64,000 bases of DNA from Micrococcales bacterium 72-143. Lineage in GTDB: Bacteria > Actinomycetota > Actinomycetes > Actinomycetales > Microbacteriaceae. The stretch covers positions 186,001 to 250,000 of the forward strand of contig MKVM01000005.1 in NCBI GenBank assembly GCA_001898835.1. The letters run 5' to 3'. The notes beneath the pieces are model-generated. The model worked only from the letters and a program-made list of their open reading frames with translations, did not search any database and was not told the DNA's origin. Made by a program: the position numbers and the translations under genes. Positions 7,980 through 15,970 of this stretch are shown here, piece by piece. Position 1 is the first letter of the stretch. Every line of letters starts with the position of its first letter.

Positions 7980-10043
7980 ATGACCACCACTCAGCCCGAT
8001 GTTTTCGCCGCCGGTGCGCGCGATGCCCTCCACGATGCGTTCGGCGCCGAAGCGGAGTTCCGTGACGGGCAGCTTGAAGCGATCCAGGCACTTGTCGTCG
8101 ACCGCGCTCGCCTGCTCGTGGTGCAACGCACGGGCTGGGGCAAGAGCATCGTCTACTTCGTCGCTACGAAGCTCCTCCGTGCCGAGGGCGGCGGGCCCAC
8201 CGTCATCATCTCGCCGCTCCTCGCCCTGATGCGCGACCAGCAAGCGATGGCAGTCCGCATGGGGTTGCGGGCCGCGACGCTCAACAGCAGCAATCGAGAC
8301 GAGTGGGAGAGCATCGAATCGCAGCTCCTCGCCGACCACATCGACGTGCTGCTCATCTCTCCCGAACGGTTGAACAACGCCGACTTCCGCGATCGGCTGC
8401 TCGTGCCGCTGACATCGCGCACGGGCCTCTTCGTCGTCGACGAGGCACACTGCATCTCCGATTGGGGCCACGACTTCCGTCCCGACTACCGACGCATCAC
8501 TCGCGTGCTCAGCTTGCTCCCCGCCGGCGCACCCGTGCTCTGTACGACCGCAACCGCGAACGACCGGGTCATCGCCGACATCGTCGCCCAGCTGGGAGAC
8601 GATGTTCAGATCTCACGTGGTCCTCTCGATCGAGAGAGCCTCGCCCTCGCCGCGGCCCACCTCGACACAGCGGCTGAGCGCCTCGCCTGGCTCGCAGAAT
8701 GGATCCCGACGCGAGAAGGAACCGGAATCGTCTATGCCCTCACCGTGGGCGACGCCACCCGCGTGAGCGACTGGCTCCGTAGTCGCAACATCAGTGCGAT
8801 CGCGTACTCGGGAGATGACGACGCAGAGACTCGCCTCGAGGTCGAACGCGCGCTGAGATCCAACGAGGTGAAGGTCGTGTGCGCCACCTCCGCGCTCGGA
8901 ATGGGATTCGACAAACCGGACGTCAGCTTCGTGGTCCACTATCAATCGCCAGACTCACCCGTCGCCTACTACCAGCAGGTCGGTCGGGCCGGCAGATCGG
9001 TCGAACACGCGGATGGTGTGCTCCTGGTGGGCACCGAGGACTCCGAGATCTGGGACTGGTTCATGCGGTCCAGCCTTCCCGTCGCAGACGAGGCGCGTGC
9101 GGTGGTCGACCTTCTCGCCGGCACACAGGACTGGACGCATCTGAGCGCCCTCGAGTCACAGGTCAACTTGTCGAAAGGTCGGCTCACGGGACTGCTGAAG
9201 GTTCTCGAGGTGGAAGGAGCGGTCGAGGCAGATGGGTTCCGCTACCGACGAACCCTGGCGCCCTGGGCTTTCGACGCGGAACGCATAGATCGCGTCCGCG
9301 TCGCTCGTCTCGAGGAACAGCAGGCGATGCGTGACTACGCCGAGACAACGGGATGCCGAATGCACTTCATCCGCGAGCAGCTCGATGATCCGGAGGCAAC
9401 CGACTGCGGGCGATGCGACAACTGTCGAAAGACGCGTATCACCGCGGCATCCAGCCAGACCATCATCGAGGCGATCAACTTCATCCGACAGCGCCCGGCG
9501 ATCATTGAGCCACGGAAGAAATGGACGCTGCCCCGGAGTGGCATGATCGCGCGTGACCATCAGCTTGAACAGGGTCGGGCTCTGGGATACCTCTCCGACG
9601 CGGGATACGGACGGGCCCTGCTGCGAGCTAAGCGTGACCACACACTCGTCCCCGACGAGATCGTCGACGCCGCAGCCGAACTCATTCGGGAATGGCTACC
9701 CGACTTCGATGGTGCGATCGTCCCTGTCCCCACCGCCGACCAGACGCGCACCCTCGTTCCCGACTTCGCCCAGCGCCTGGCGGCGCGCCTCGATCTTCCG
9801 TTCCATGACGTGGTGAGGAAGTCGCACGCAACCCGCCCACAGAAGCTCATGAATAACAGCGCCCAGCAGTTCGGAAACGTGTCGGATGCCTTCCTCGTCA
9901 CCGAAACCGATCTCGCCGGCCCGGTACTTCTCGTCGACGACGTGTCAGACTCGAGGTGGACGATGACGGTGATCGCGGACCTGCTCGCCGATGCAGGAGT
10001 ACGAGGGATCTACCCGTTCGCGATAGCCCGAACGAAGGGATGA
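7980..10043 (+). CDS. RecQ-like DEAD helicase fused to a phosphoribosyltransferase (ComF/ShosT-like) domain
   Basis: The 687-residue protein begins MTTTQPDVFAAG. Helicase motifs are complete: TGWGKS (P-loop, residue about 50), SPLLALMRDQ, VDEAHCISDWGHDFRP (about 153, RecQ signature), TATAND, GMGFDKPDV and QVGRAGRS (about 335). A RecQ-type zinc cluster follows (CRMHF ... CGRCDNC, 456-480). From about residue 560 a second domain appears, with GAIVPVPTADQTRT and the PRPP-binding loop VLLVDDVSDSRWT (about 650), as in type I phosphoribosyltransferases of the ComF kind. This fusion is not the housekeeping RecQ layout, which ends in RQC/HRDC. The next gene encodes a DprA-like protein. The PRTase plus DprA combination is that of ShosT/ShosA, a phage-defence toxin-antitoxin module; here the toxin-like domain is tethered to a DNA helicase. 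Function in defence is inference. Confidence 0.85.
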   Translation: MTTTQPDVFAAGARDALHDAFGAEAEFRDGQLEAIQALVVDRARLLVVQRTGWGKSIVYFVATKLLRAEGGGPTVIISPLLALMRDQQAMAVRMGLRAATLNSSNRDEWESIESQLLADHIDVLLISPERLNNADFRDRLLVPLTSRTGLFVVDEAHCISDWGHDFRPDYRRITRVLSLLPAGAPVLCTTATANDRVIADIVAQLGDDVQISRGPLDRESLALAAAHLDTAAERLAWLAEWIPTREGTGIVYALTVGDATRVSDWLRSRNISAIAYSGDDDAETRLEVERALRSNEVKVVCATSALGMGFDKPDVSFVVHYQSPDSPVAYYQQVGRAGRSVEHADGVLLVGTEDSEIWDWFMRSSLPVADEARAVVDLLAGTQDWTHLSALESQVNLSKGRLTGLLKVLEVEGAVEADGFRYRRTLAPWAFDAERIDRVRVARLEEQQAMRDYAETTGCRMHFIREQLDDPEATDCGRCDNCRKTRITAASSQTIIEAINFIRQRPAIIEPRKKWTLPRSGMIARDHQLEQGRALGYLSDAGYGRALLRAKRDHTLVPDEIVDAAAELIREWLPDFDGAIVPVPTADQTRTLVPDFAQRLAARLDLPFHDVVRKSHATRPQKLMNNSAQQFGNVSDAFLVTETDLAGPVLLVDDVSDSRWTMTVIADLLADAGVRGIYPFAIARTKG

Positions 10044-10048
10044 CGTCC

Positions 10049-10993
10049 ATGAGGGACATCGAACTCCTCGCGCAGGCCCTCGTGAGTCGCGCCGTCCCCT
10101 CACCCGTTGCCCCACTCTCCTCGCGAGAGTTCTGGGAAGTGGCACGGACCGCACCGCTTGACGCCCTCCCGGGCCGCACGGCCACCCAGCTATCGGCTGA
10201 CCTCGGCCTCACGCCGAAGATCGCTGAACGAGTTCCGGACCTCCTGGGCCGCACCCGAGCGCTGGCCCTCGCGACGGAAGAGTTGAAGCACAAGGGATTC
10301 TGGGTACTCACCGGAGTCAGCGACAGCTACCCGCCGCGTCTTCGCGATCGTCTCGGAGACAACGCGCCGGGACTCCTCACCGGGGTGGGCAATGCGGCAC
10401 TCATCCATGAAGACGGGCTCGGAGTGGTCGGCTCACGCGATATCCCGCTCGAGAGCATCGACGTAGCGCGCCGACTAGCGCGGGCAGCCACCGATCATGG
10501 CATCCCCATCGTTTCGGGAGCCGCGCGCGGGGTGGATCAACACGCGATGAATGCAGCCTTCCAGTTCGGCGGTCGGGTCGTCGGAGTGCTCGCCGACTCG
10601 TTGACGCGCGCAGCGTCAGGTCCGGCAACCCGCCGCGGGATCGCCAGTGAGCAGATCTGTCTCGTCACGCCCTACTCGCCCAACGCCCCCTTCTCGACCG
10701 GGAACGCGATGGGACGCAACAAGGTCATCTACGCACTCTCCCGAGCCGTCGTCATCGTCCGAAGCGAAGAAGGGTCCGGCGGCACATGGGCCGGCGCGAC
10801 CGAGGCGCTCTCTAAGAAGTACTCCACCGTCTACTCGTGGCTCGGAGCCGGAACCACATCGGGAAACGAGGCCCTCCTGCGAGAAGGCGCGCGAGCACTC
10901 CACCCCGACGATGATCTCGTCGCCGTGCTCAACGGGCCGCCCGTCGAGGGCGGCCCGAAGTCCCATGACAGCATTTCCGTGGCGCTTTTCTGA
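10049..10993 (+). CDS. DprA-like (SLOG/Rossmann) protein, ShosA-like partner of the RecQ-PRTase
   Basis: I chose the ATG at 10049 because GAAGGG lies nine bases upstream; the ATG at 10040, which overlaps the RecQ stop as ATGA, is also in frame. The 314-residue product has an N-terminal helical region with a helix-hairpin-helix-like stretch (LSADLGLTPKIAERVPDLLG). It is followed by the DprA Rossmann core: LGVVGSRDI, IPIVSGAARGVDQHAMNAAF, VGVLADSL, and GSGGTWAGATEAL near the end. Housekeeping DprA loads RecA on incoming single-stranded DNA. This copy is coupled to a RecQ-PRTase gene rather than to the usual topA or Mg-chelatase neighbours, which argues for a dedicated defence or antitoxin role. 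Confidence 0.8.
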   Translation: MRDIELLAQALVSRAVPSPVAPLSSREFWEVARTAPLDALPGRTATQLSADLGLTPKIAERVPDLLGRTRALALATEELKHKGFWVLTGVSDSYPPRLRDRLGDNAPGLLTGVGNAALIHEDGLGVVGSRDIPLESIDVARRLARAATDHGIPIVSGAARGVDQHAMNAAFQFGGRVVGVLADSLTRAASGPATRRGIASEQICLVTPYSPNAPFSTGNAMGRNKVIYALSRAVVIVRSEEGSGGTWAGATEALSKKYSTVYSWLGAGTTSGNEALLREGARALHPDDDLVAVLNGPPVEGGPKSHDSISVALF

Positions 10994-11013
10994 CCCCGTC
11001 GGCGCCTCCGCTC

Positions 11014-12249
11014 CTACCCCAACAACCCCCACAACGCGCTCTCCCCCACCACCGGAATCCCGTAGTCACGCGCCTTCCGTGCCTTGCCCGACAGCGAGTC
11101 GGGGTCGGCAGCCACTACGAGCGCCACCTTCTTCGTCACGGCTGGCCAGGGCGTGAAGCCACGCGCCACCAGCTCCAGCTCGATCGCCGAGCGCGGCAGG
11201 CTCATCTCACCGGTCAGCACGACGAGATCTCCCGGCGCGAGCGAGAACACGTGCGCCGACGACCCAGAGGATGCCGGCGCCGCGACCCAGCGAGACGCAT
11301 CCGTCGCCTCGCCGATCGCGTCCGTCGGGATGTCGAGCAGGTCGGCGACCGCCACCAGGTCGGCGAGCTCGGCGTCCGTCAGCTCTCCATCAGCCCACGC
11401 GACGGTGGCGAGGTCGTCGAAGTAGCGGCGGTGCAGCGCGACGACCGTGGCGCGGTCGATGGCGAGATCCTCCGCGAGCGCCACGAGAGCGTGCGCCTCC
11501 GTCGCCGAGATGTGGCGATCGATGAGGGCGCGATCGAGCATCGCCAGGTATTCGCCCTGCTCGGCGGGCCCCGCGAACTCCGGCAGCTTGCGGGTGATGC
11601 GCTCCAGGAATGTCGCCGCCGTGATCTCCACAGCCACCTCGGGGCGGACGCACCAGGCGTGCGTCACTACGACATTTGGAACCGGCGGCCACCCGAACGC
11701 CGATGCCCGTTCGAGCGCCTCGAACCAGAGCGAGGTGTTCGGATCGGCCGCCATGTACGCCGACAACAGGCTCGCCGTCGCGAGCGCATCGACGCTCGCG
11801 CGGTGCGCTCCGTCGAGAGGGATGTCGAACGCGTCGCAGCAGTCGGCGAGCGCCCGGCCCGAGCCCGGCAGGTAGTCGCGCGCGAGCAGCATCGTGCAGA
11901 GGAACTCCGGCCGCTGCCACAGCTCGACCCCCGCCGCCTCCAGCTCGGCGAACAGGAACCCCGAGTCGAACCGCGCGTTGTGGGCCACCGGAACCCGCCC
12001 CGCAAGCAGCTCCACAAGCTGCGGCACGACCTCCGCGAAGCTCGGCGCGTCGAGGATGTCAGCCGCCCGGATGCCGTGGATCTGCTGCGGCCCGAGGTCG
12101 CGCCCCGGGTTGAGCAGCGTCTCCCACCGGCCGGTGATGAGGCCGTGGTCATCGACATGCACCACGGCGAGCTCGACGATGCGATCGTGGCCGCCCGGGA
12201 ACAGCCCCGTCGTCTCCAGGTCGATCACGGCGAAGCCGGGTCCGGCCAT
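11014..12249 (-). CDS. DnaQ-like 3'-5' exonuclease with TerB-like and BRCT domains
   Basis: The start at 12249 has a strong GAGGAGG six bases upstream, so the much longer open frame reaching 13128 is not coding. The 411-residue protein opens with the DEDDh exonuclease motif VIDLETTG, then PVAHNARFDSGFL and HRASVDALAT (catalytic His-x4-Asp). A central acidic helical segment with ADGELTDAELADLVAVADLLDI resembles TerB-like or EF-hand-like modules. The C-terminus (LVVLTGEM ... ALVVAADPDSLSGKARKARDYGIPVVGE) is a BRCT fold as in DNA ligase and in DNA polymerase III epsilon relatives of actinobacteria. It probably acts in DNA repair or proofreading. It appears to be the first core-type gene right of the accessory island. 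Confidence 0.8.
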   Translation of the reverse strand: MAGPGFAVIDLETTGLFPGGHDRIVELAVVHVDDHGLITGRWETLLNPGRDLGPQQIHGIRAADILDAPSFAEVVPQLVELLAGRVPVAHNARFDSGFLFAELEAAGVELWQRPEFLCTMLLARDYLPGSGRALADCCDAFDIPLDGAHRASVDALATASLLSAYMAADPNTSLWFEALERASAFGWPPVPNVVVTHAWCVRPEVAVEITAATFLERITRKLPEFAGPAEQGEYLAMLDRALIDRHISATEAHALVALAEDLAIDRATVVALHRRYFDDLATVAWADGELTDAELADLVAVADLLDIPTDAIGEATDASRWVAAPASSGSSAHVFSLAPGDLVVLTGEMSLPRSAIELELVARGFTPWPAVTKKVALVVAADPDSLSGKARKARDYGIPVVGESALWGLLG

Positions 12250-12420
12250 GTGTCCTCCTCGGGTTGAGGCGAGCGTAGGAAATGCAGCCGACCGTCGGCG
12301 ACTCCCCGTTCTGGCGTCACTCGGCGCGTAGATGTCCACAAGCACGGCAGTTGGCGAGTTCTCCACTGAGTACGGATACCGCAACCCCGACGATGATCGT
12401 GCGCCGCCATCCTGGACCGC

Positions 12421-13602
12421 ATGACGCTCGCCGAACCGACCATCCTGCGCAGCACGAACGCTGCCGACCTGCTCGCCACCGTCCCCGCCATCTGCGGCTT
12501 CACCGCCCGCAACAGCGTCGTCGTGATCCCGTTCGCGGGCAAGCGCTCGCGCGGGGCGATGCGGATGGACCTGCCACCCTCGTCGACCGCCGCCGGCATC
12601 CGCGCCGTCGCGCAGACCATCACCGGGATGCTTCGCCGGATGCCCGACTGCACCGGGCTCGCCGTCATCATCTACACCGACGAGACCTTCGCGTCGCGCG
12701 GCGGCATCCCGCACCTCGACCTCTGGCGCGCCCTCGCACCCAAGCTGCGCCGCACCGGGATGCAGCTGAAGGAGGCCGCGTGCGTCGCGCCGGACGGATG
12801 GGCGAGCTACCTCGACCCCGCCCGCCCGGTGGGAGGCCGCCCGCTCTCCGAGATCACCGAGAGCCGTATGGCGCTCGAGGCGGTCTTCGTGTCCGACGAG
12901 CTCCGCGACATCGCCTCCTGGAACGAGCTCCCCGACGCCGAGCCGCGTCTCGCGCGGCTGGTGGCGCAGGCGGAGGCCGATCTCGGCTTCCTGGGCGTGC
13001 GGGTCGACGCGTTCGGTATCGAGCACGACGCCGACCCGGACCCCGTCGGGCTCGCCGAGCGGATGCTGGCGGTGCCTGCGGCCGAACTCGGCGCGCAGTG
13101 CCTCGCCGAGATCGTCGTGACCGCGCATGTGCCCGCGCTCCGCGACGTGCTGCTACACGCGCTGGCCGGCGGTCGAGAGCTCGGTGAGGCGGCCCTCGAG
13201 CGATCGCTCGAGAGCATCCGCATCCGCGGGAAGACCGGCGAGAGCTTCGACGAGCAGGCGCTGCAGCGCATCGAAAGCGGGGAACGCGACGACGACGAGC
13301 TGTTCATGATCGGCATGTCGCAGCGGCGGCCCGGCGGCGACCGCCTCAACCGAGCCATCGAGGCGCTGCGTCAGGCGGCCGCGCACGCGCCCACGAGCCG
13401 CCGCGCGGGCACCCTCTGCCTGCTGACCTGGATGCTGTGGGCACGCGGGTCCATGACGGCCGCCCACCGCATGCACGAGCTCGCGCGCGACTGCAATCCG
13501 GAACTGCTGATGGTGGAGACACTCGGCTGGCTGCTCGCGTCCGGGATGCCGCAGTGGGCGTTCCGCGCACCGGACGACACTTCTGTACAAAAGAATGACT
13601 GA
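12421..13602 (+). CDS. DUF4192 family protein
   Basis: The 393-residue protein starts MTLAEPTILRSTNAADLLAT and continues VPAICGFTARNSVVVIPFAGK, the characteristic N-terminal block of DUF4192, an actinobacterial family without known function. It lacks a signal peptide or membrane helices. The C-terminal third is helical and TPR-like (LCLLTWMLWARGSMTAAHRMHELARDCNP), as in other members. It is transcribed away from the exonuclease gene across a 171-bp gap. The start lacks a clear Shine-Dalgarno sequence. It ends just before the YefM/RelE promoter, so the antitoxin operator sits on its 3' end. Confidence 0.75.
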   Translation: MTLAEPTILRSTNAADLLATVPAICGFTARNSVVVIPFAGKRSRGAMRMDLPPSSTAAGIRAVAQTITGMLRRMPDCTGLAVIIYTDETFASRGGIPHLDLWRALAPKLRRTGMQLKEAACVAPDGWASYLDPARPVGGRPLSEITESRMALEAVFVSDELRDIASWNELPDAEPRLARLVAQAEADLGFLGVRVDAFGIEHDADPDPVGLAERMLAVPAAELGAQCLAEIVVTAHVPALRDVLLHALAGGRELGEAALERSLESIRIRGKTGESFDEQALQRIESGERDDDELFMIGMSQRRPGGDRLNRAIEALRQAAAHAPTSRRAGTLCLLTWMLWARGSMTAAHRMHELARDCNPELLMVETLGWLLASGMPQWAFRAPDDTSVQKND

Positions 13603-13612
13603 CTTGTACGCT
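13584..13612 (+). promoter_or_regulatory. Promoter/operator of the YefM-RelE pair
   Basis: TGTACA (13584-13589) and TACGCT (13607-13612) form a -35/-10 pair with a 17-bp spacer. The -10 ends seven bases before the ATG at 13619, predicting a leaderless transcript. The inverted repeat TTGTAC (13604-13609) and GTACAA (13585-13590) overlaps both elements. A TGTACA-type core is what YefM binds in the E. coli yefM-yoeB operator, so autorepression by direct promoter occlusion is likely. Confidence 0.65.
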
Positions 13613-13618
13613 CTCGGC

Positions 13619-13864
13619 ATGGCCGAGATCTCCGTCTCCGACGCACGCGCGACCCTGCCCGAGGTGATCGAACGAGCGCGCACGGAGGCCGTCTTCGTCA
13701 CCCGCCACGGCAAGACACAGGCGGTGATCGTCAGCCCCCAGCAGTACGACCGACTCGTCGACGCACTCGAGGAGCAGGAGGACGTACGCGCCTTCGACGC
13801 CGCAATCGCCGAAGGCGGAGAACCGATCCCCTGGGACCAGGTGAAGGCCGACCTCGGCTGGTGA
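13619..13864 (+). CDS. Phd/YefM-family antitoxin
   Basis: The 81-residue protein MAEISVSDARATLPEVIERAR... has the YefM/Phd fold signature: an N-terminal strand-helix with DARATLPE, then VFVTRHGKTQAVIVSPQQYDRLV, and an acidic flexible tail (DAAIAEGGEPIPWDQVKADLGW) that would wrap the toxin. I prefer the ATG at 13619 over the one at 13595 because the family begins there and the promoter points to it. The RelE-family toxin gene follows 10 bp later. The tail motif PIPWDQVKADLG is common in actinobacterial RelB/YefM partners of RelE. Confidence 0.85.
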   Translation: MAEISVSDARATLPEVIERARTEAVFVTRHGKTQAVIVSPQQYDRLVDALEEQEDVRAFDAAIAEGGEPIPWDQVKADLGW

Positions 13865-13874
13865 CTCAAGCCAC

Positions 13875-14132
13875 GTGAGCTATCGCATCGAAGTGCTTCC
13901 CCCGGCGGCGCGCGCACTTCGCCGCGTTCACCCGCAGCAGCGCGGCAGAATCCTGGGGGCCATCATGTTGCTCGCCGAAGACCCCCGACCGCCCGCCGCG
14001 CGGAAGCTGCAGGGGCGCGACGGATACCGGGTACGCGTCGGCGACTACCGCATCCTGTACACGATCGACGACGGGGTGCTACTGGTCGTCATCGTCACCG
14101 TGGGGCACCGGCGCGACGTGTATCGGCCCTGA
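13875..14132 (+). CDS. RelE/ParE-superfamily toxin
   Basis: The 85-residue basic protein, GTG start, has the RelE fold pattern: a strand YRIEVLPPAARALRRV, the helix ILGAIMLLAEDPRPPAARKLQG, then DGYRVRVGDYRILYTID and VIVTVGHRRDVYR, with the conserved arginines and terminal tyrosine expected of an mRNA interferase of the RelE type. It follows the YefM-like antitoxin by 10 bp in one operon. Activity would be ribosome-dependent mRNA cleavage, inferred from the family. Nothing looks truncated, so the pair is probably functional. Confidence 0.85.
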   Translation: MSYRIEVLPPAARALRRVHPQQRGRILGAIMLLAEDPRPPAARKLQGRDGYRVRVGDYRILYTIDDGVLLVVIVTVGHRRDVYRP

Positions 14133-14136
14133 GGCG

Positions 14137-14418
14137 TCAGCCGAGCCCGGTATGCGCCGCCCAGCGGGCCGCAGCCGCGTCCGCCGCCGCCTCGATGAGG
14201 GCGTGCAGCTCGGGGCGGTCGGGAACGGCGAAGGAGACGTAGCCGCCGCGACCTCCGGCGACCGGGCGACCGTAGGCCTTGGCGGCGAGGGAGCCGTCGG
14301 GCAGGAGGCGCACGGTGATCGACTGGAGCACGTACTCCTCGCCGCGGCGGATGTCGGTCCACTGGAGCTCGGCGGGGACCGGGACGTTGAGGGCGAGGGC
14401 GGCTACGTCGACGGGCAT
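14137..14418 (-). CDS. Small conserved-type hypothetical protein
   Basis: The 93-residue protein has globular composition (LNVPVPAELQWTDIRRGEEYVLQSITVRLLPDGSLAAKAYGRP..., then a helix ELHALIEAAADAAAARWAAH). It has no signal peptide or membrane helix. I do not recognise a named domain. It ends four bases from the RelE stop on the opposite strand, and a single REP repeat lies upstream of its start. GC-rich third positions support it as a real gene rather than a shadow. Confidence 0.55.
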   Translation of the reverse strand: MPVDVAALALNVPVPAELQWTDIRRGEEYVLQSITVRLLPDGSLAAKAYGRPVAGGRGGYVSFAVPDRPELHALIEAAADAAAARWAAHTGLG

Positions 14419-14434
14419 GGGTCAAGTGTGGGGT

Positions 14435-14472
14435 GGTTTCGATACGCCCGCTACGCGGGCTACTCAACCGAG
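14435..14472 (+). repeat. Single REP-type palindrome
   Basis: The unit reads TTTCGATACGC, then a tight hairpin CCCGC-tac-GCGGG, then CTACTCAACC. It is the same family as the double elements at 15768-16124 and the degenerate unit at 53326-53363. It lies between the divergent hypothetical and hydrolase genes. Confidence 0.75.
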
Positions 14473-14478
14473 TGCATG

Positions 14479-14504
14479 CTATTTTCAGTGAGTGGTGAAA
14501 ATAG
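14479..14504 (+). promoter_or_regulatory. Leaderless promoter and palindromic operator of the hydrolase/MarR operon
   Basis: The perfect inverted repeat CTATTTTCA-gtgagtgg-TGAAAATAG (arms 14479-14487 and 14496-14504) is strikingly A/T-rich for this region. It overlaps both the -10 hexamer TATTTT (14480-14485, ending seven bases before the start) and the GTG start at 14492. The regulator encoded as the second gene of the operon is the obvious ligand, giving negative autoregulation. Confidence 0.7.
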
Positions 14505-15280
14505 AGACACTCGAGCGGCCCGGGGCCATACTCAGCTACCTCGACACCGGCCGCCACGGACGAGCGCTCGTGCTCGTGCACGGTGCCGGGGTCGACCGTG
14601 GCATGTGGGCACCGCAGCTCGATACCCTCGGCGCGGCGGGCCACCGGGTGATCGCGGTCGACCTCCGGGGGCACGGCGCGTCGACGCTCGACCCCGGGGT
14701 GCGCGTCACGGCATCCGACCTCCTCGACGACCTCGTCGCGCTGCTGCAGCACCTGGCGCTCCCGAGCCCCGTGCTGGTCGGCCACTCGCTCGGCGGCAAC
14801 CTGGCGCAGGCGCTCGTGCGGCGGCATCCGGCGCTCGCCGGCGGGCTCGTCGCGATCGACTGCACCTGGAACACCGGCCCGCTCACCGCACTCGACCGCC
14901 TCGGCCTGCGCATCGCGGCGCCCTCGCTCGCGCTCGTCCCCGCCCGCCTGCTGCCGGGGCTCATGGCGTCCGCATCCGCCGTCACCCCGGACGCCGTGGC
15001 CGCGCTCGAGCTCATGTTCGCGCGGATGCCGAAGGCCCGCTTCCTCGACGTATGGCGCGCGACCACCGCCCGCGTCGACCCCGAACCGGGCTACCGCACG
15101 CCCGTGCCGCTCACGCTCGTGCGCGGCGCGCGCGACCGTACCGGCAACATCGCGACCGCGATGCCGGCGTGGGCGCGCGCCGAGGGCGTCGCCGAGCACG
15201 TCATCGCCGACGCCGGTCACGTGCCGACGCTCGACGCCCCGGATGCCGTGACCGCGATCCTGCGGGAGGCGGCGCGATGA
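14492..15280 (+). CDS. Alpha/beta-fold hydrolase
   Basis: The 262-residue protein has the alpha/beta hydrolase layout: LVLVHGAGVDRGMW (oxyanion HG), the nucleophile elbow GHSLGG with Ser in LVGHSLGGNLAQ, and a late histidine in ADAGHVPTLDAPD. The acid is probably the Asp in VRGARDRTG. It has no signal peptide, so it is cytoplasmic. The substrate cannot be told. It starts GTG directly on a leaderless promoter overlapped by a palindrome, and its stop overlaps the start of a MarR/GbsR-type regulator, so it is probably induced by a small molecule that it degrades or produces. Confidence 0.85.
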   Translation: MVKIETLERPGAILSYLDTGRHGRALVLVHGAGVDRGMWAPQLDTLGAAGHRVIAVDLRGHGASTLDPGVRVTASDLLDDLVALLQHLALPSPVLVGHSLGGNLAQALVRRHPALAGGLVAIDCTWNTGPLTALDRLGLRIAAPSLALVPARLLPGLMASASAVTPDAVAALELMFARMPKARFLDVWRATTARVDPEPGYRTPVPLTLVRGARDRTGNIATAMPAWARAEGVAEHVIADAGHVPTLDAPDAVTAILREAAR

Positions 15281-15729
15281 CGACCCCGAGCCCCGGCGAG
15301 CGGGAGCGGTTCGTCGACTCCGTCGGCGAGGTGCTCGCATCGTGGAACCTCCCCCGCGCCACCGGCCGGGTGTACGGGGCGCTGCTGTTGCGCGACGCCC
15401 CGGCGACCTTCGAGGAGCTCCGCGCCGAGCTCGGCCTGAGCGCCGGCGCCGTCAGCACGGGCGTGCGCGACCTCGTGAGCTGGGGCCTCGCCCGCACCAT
15501 CCCCCAGCCCGGCAGCCGCCGGCTGCGGATCGAGGCGGCCGGCGGCTTCGAGCAGCTGCTCGCGGCCAGCCACGTCCGCACCCGGGCCTTCATCGAGGTG
15601 CTGCGTGGGGGCGCGGGGCTCGCGGACGGCCCGGATGCGGCGGCCCGCCTCGGCGACGTCACGGGGCTGTTCGAGGCGTACGTCGAGGCGGGCGAGCGGA
15701 TGCTGCGGGAGCGCGTCACGAAAGGGTGA
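15277..15729 (+). CDS. GbsR/MarR-type winged-helix regulator
   Basis: The 150-residue protein starts at an ATG overlapping the hydrolase stop (ATGA). The region ATGRVYGALLLRDAPATFEELRAELGLSAGAVSTGVRDLVSWGLARTI is a winged helix-turn-helix of the GbsR/MarR kind, followed by a helical dimerisation and ligand-binding tail. It most likely represses its own operon by binding the 14479-14504 palindrome. The protein appears complete; repeats follow it immediately. Confidence 0.8.
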   Translation: MTTPSPGERERFVDSVGEVLASWNLPRATGRVYGALLLRDAPATFEELRAELGLSAGAVSTGVRDLVSWGLARTIPQPGSRRLRIEAAGGFEQLLAASHVRTRAFIEVLRGGAGLADGPDAAARLGDVTGLFEAYVEAGERMLRERVTKG

Positions 15730-15767
15730 GGGCGTCCCGCCGGTCGAGTGGTGCCGCGCCCGCACCG

Positions 15768-15919
15768 CCGCCGGTCGAGTGCCGCCGCGACAGCGCCGGT
15801 GTATCGAGACCCCCAGCACGCGCGACGCGCGAGGGCATGCATGCCCCGACGCCATCCGCGGTGCTGAGGTTTCGATACGCGTCGCGTGCCTTCGGCGCGC
15901 GGCGCTACTCAACCAGCGG
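15768..15919. repeat. REPIN-like element, copy A
   Basis: A left REP (CCGCCGGTCGAGTGCC...TATCGAGACCCCC) faces a right REP (AGGTTTCGATACGC...CTACTCAACCAGCGG). Each has its own internal GC hairpin. They are separated by a spacer of about 50 bp that is itself partly palindromic (GGGCATGCATGCCCC). Copy B repeats it with few differences, most in the right hairpin. Confidence 0.8.
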
Positions 15920-15970
15920 TGACGGCACAAGGTCGTCGAGGACGAGGGCGGGCACGATCAGCCGCCCCCA

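Noticed and set aside
12250-13128. Upstream extension of the exonuclease frame
   Set aside because: The start at 12249 has an ideal GAGGAGG and opens directly with the DEDDh motif. The extension is antisense to DUF4192.
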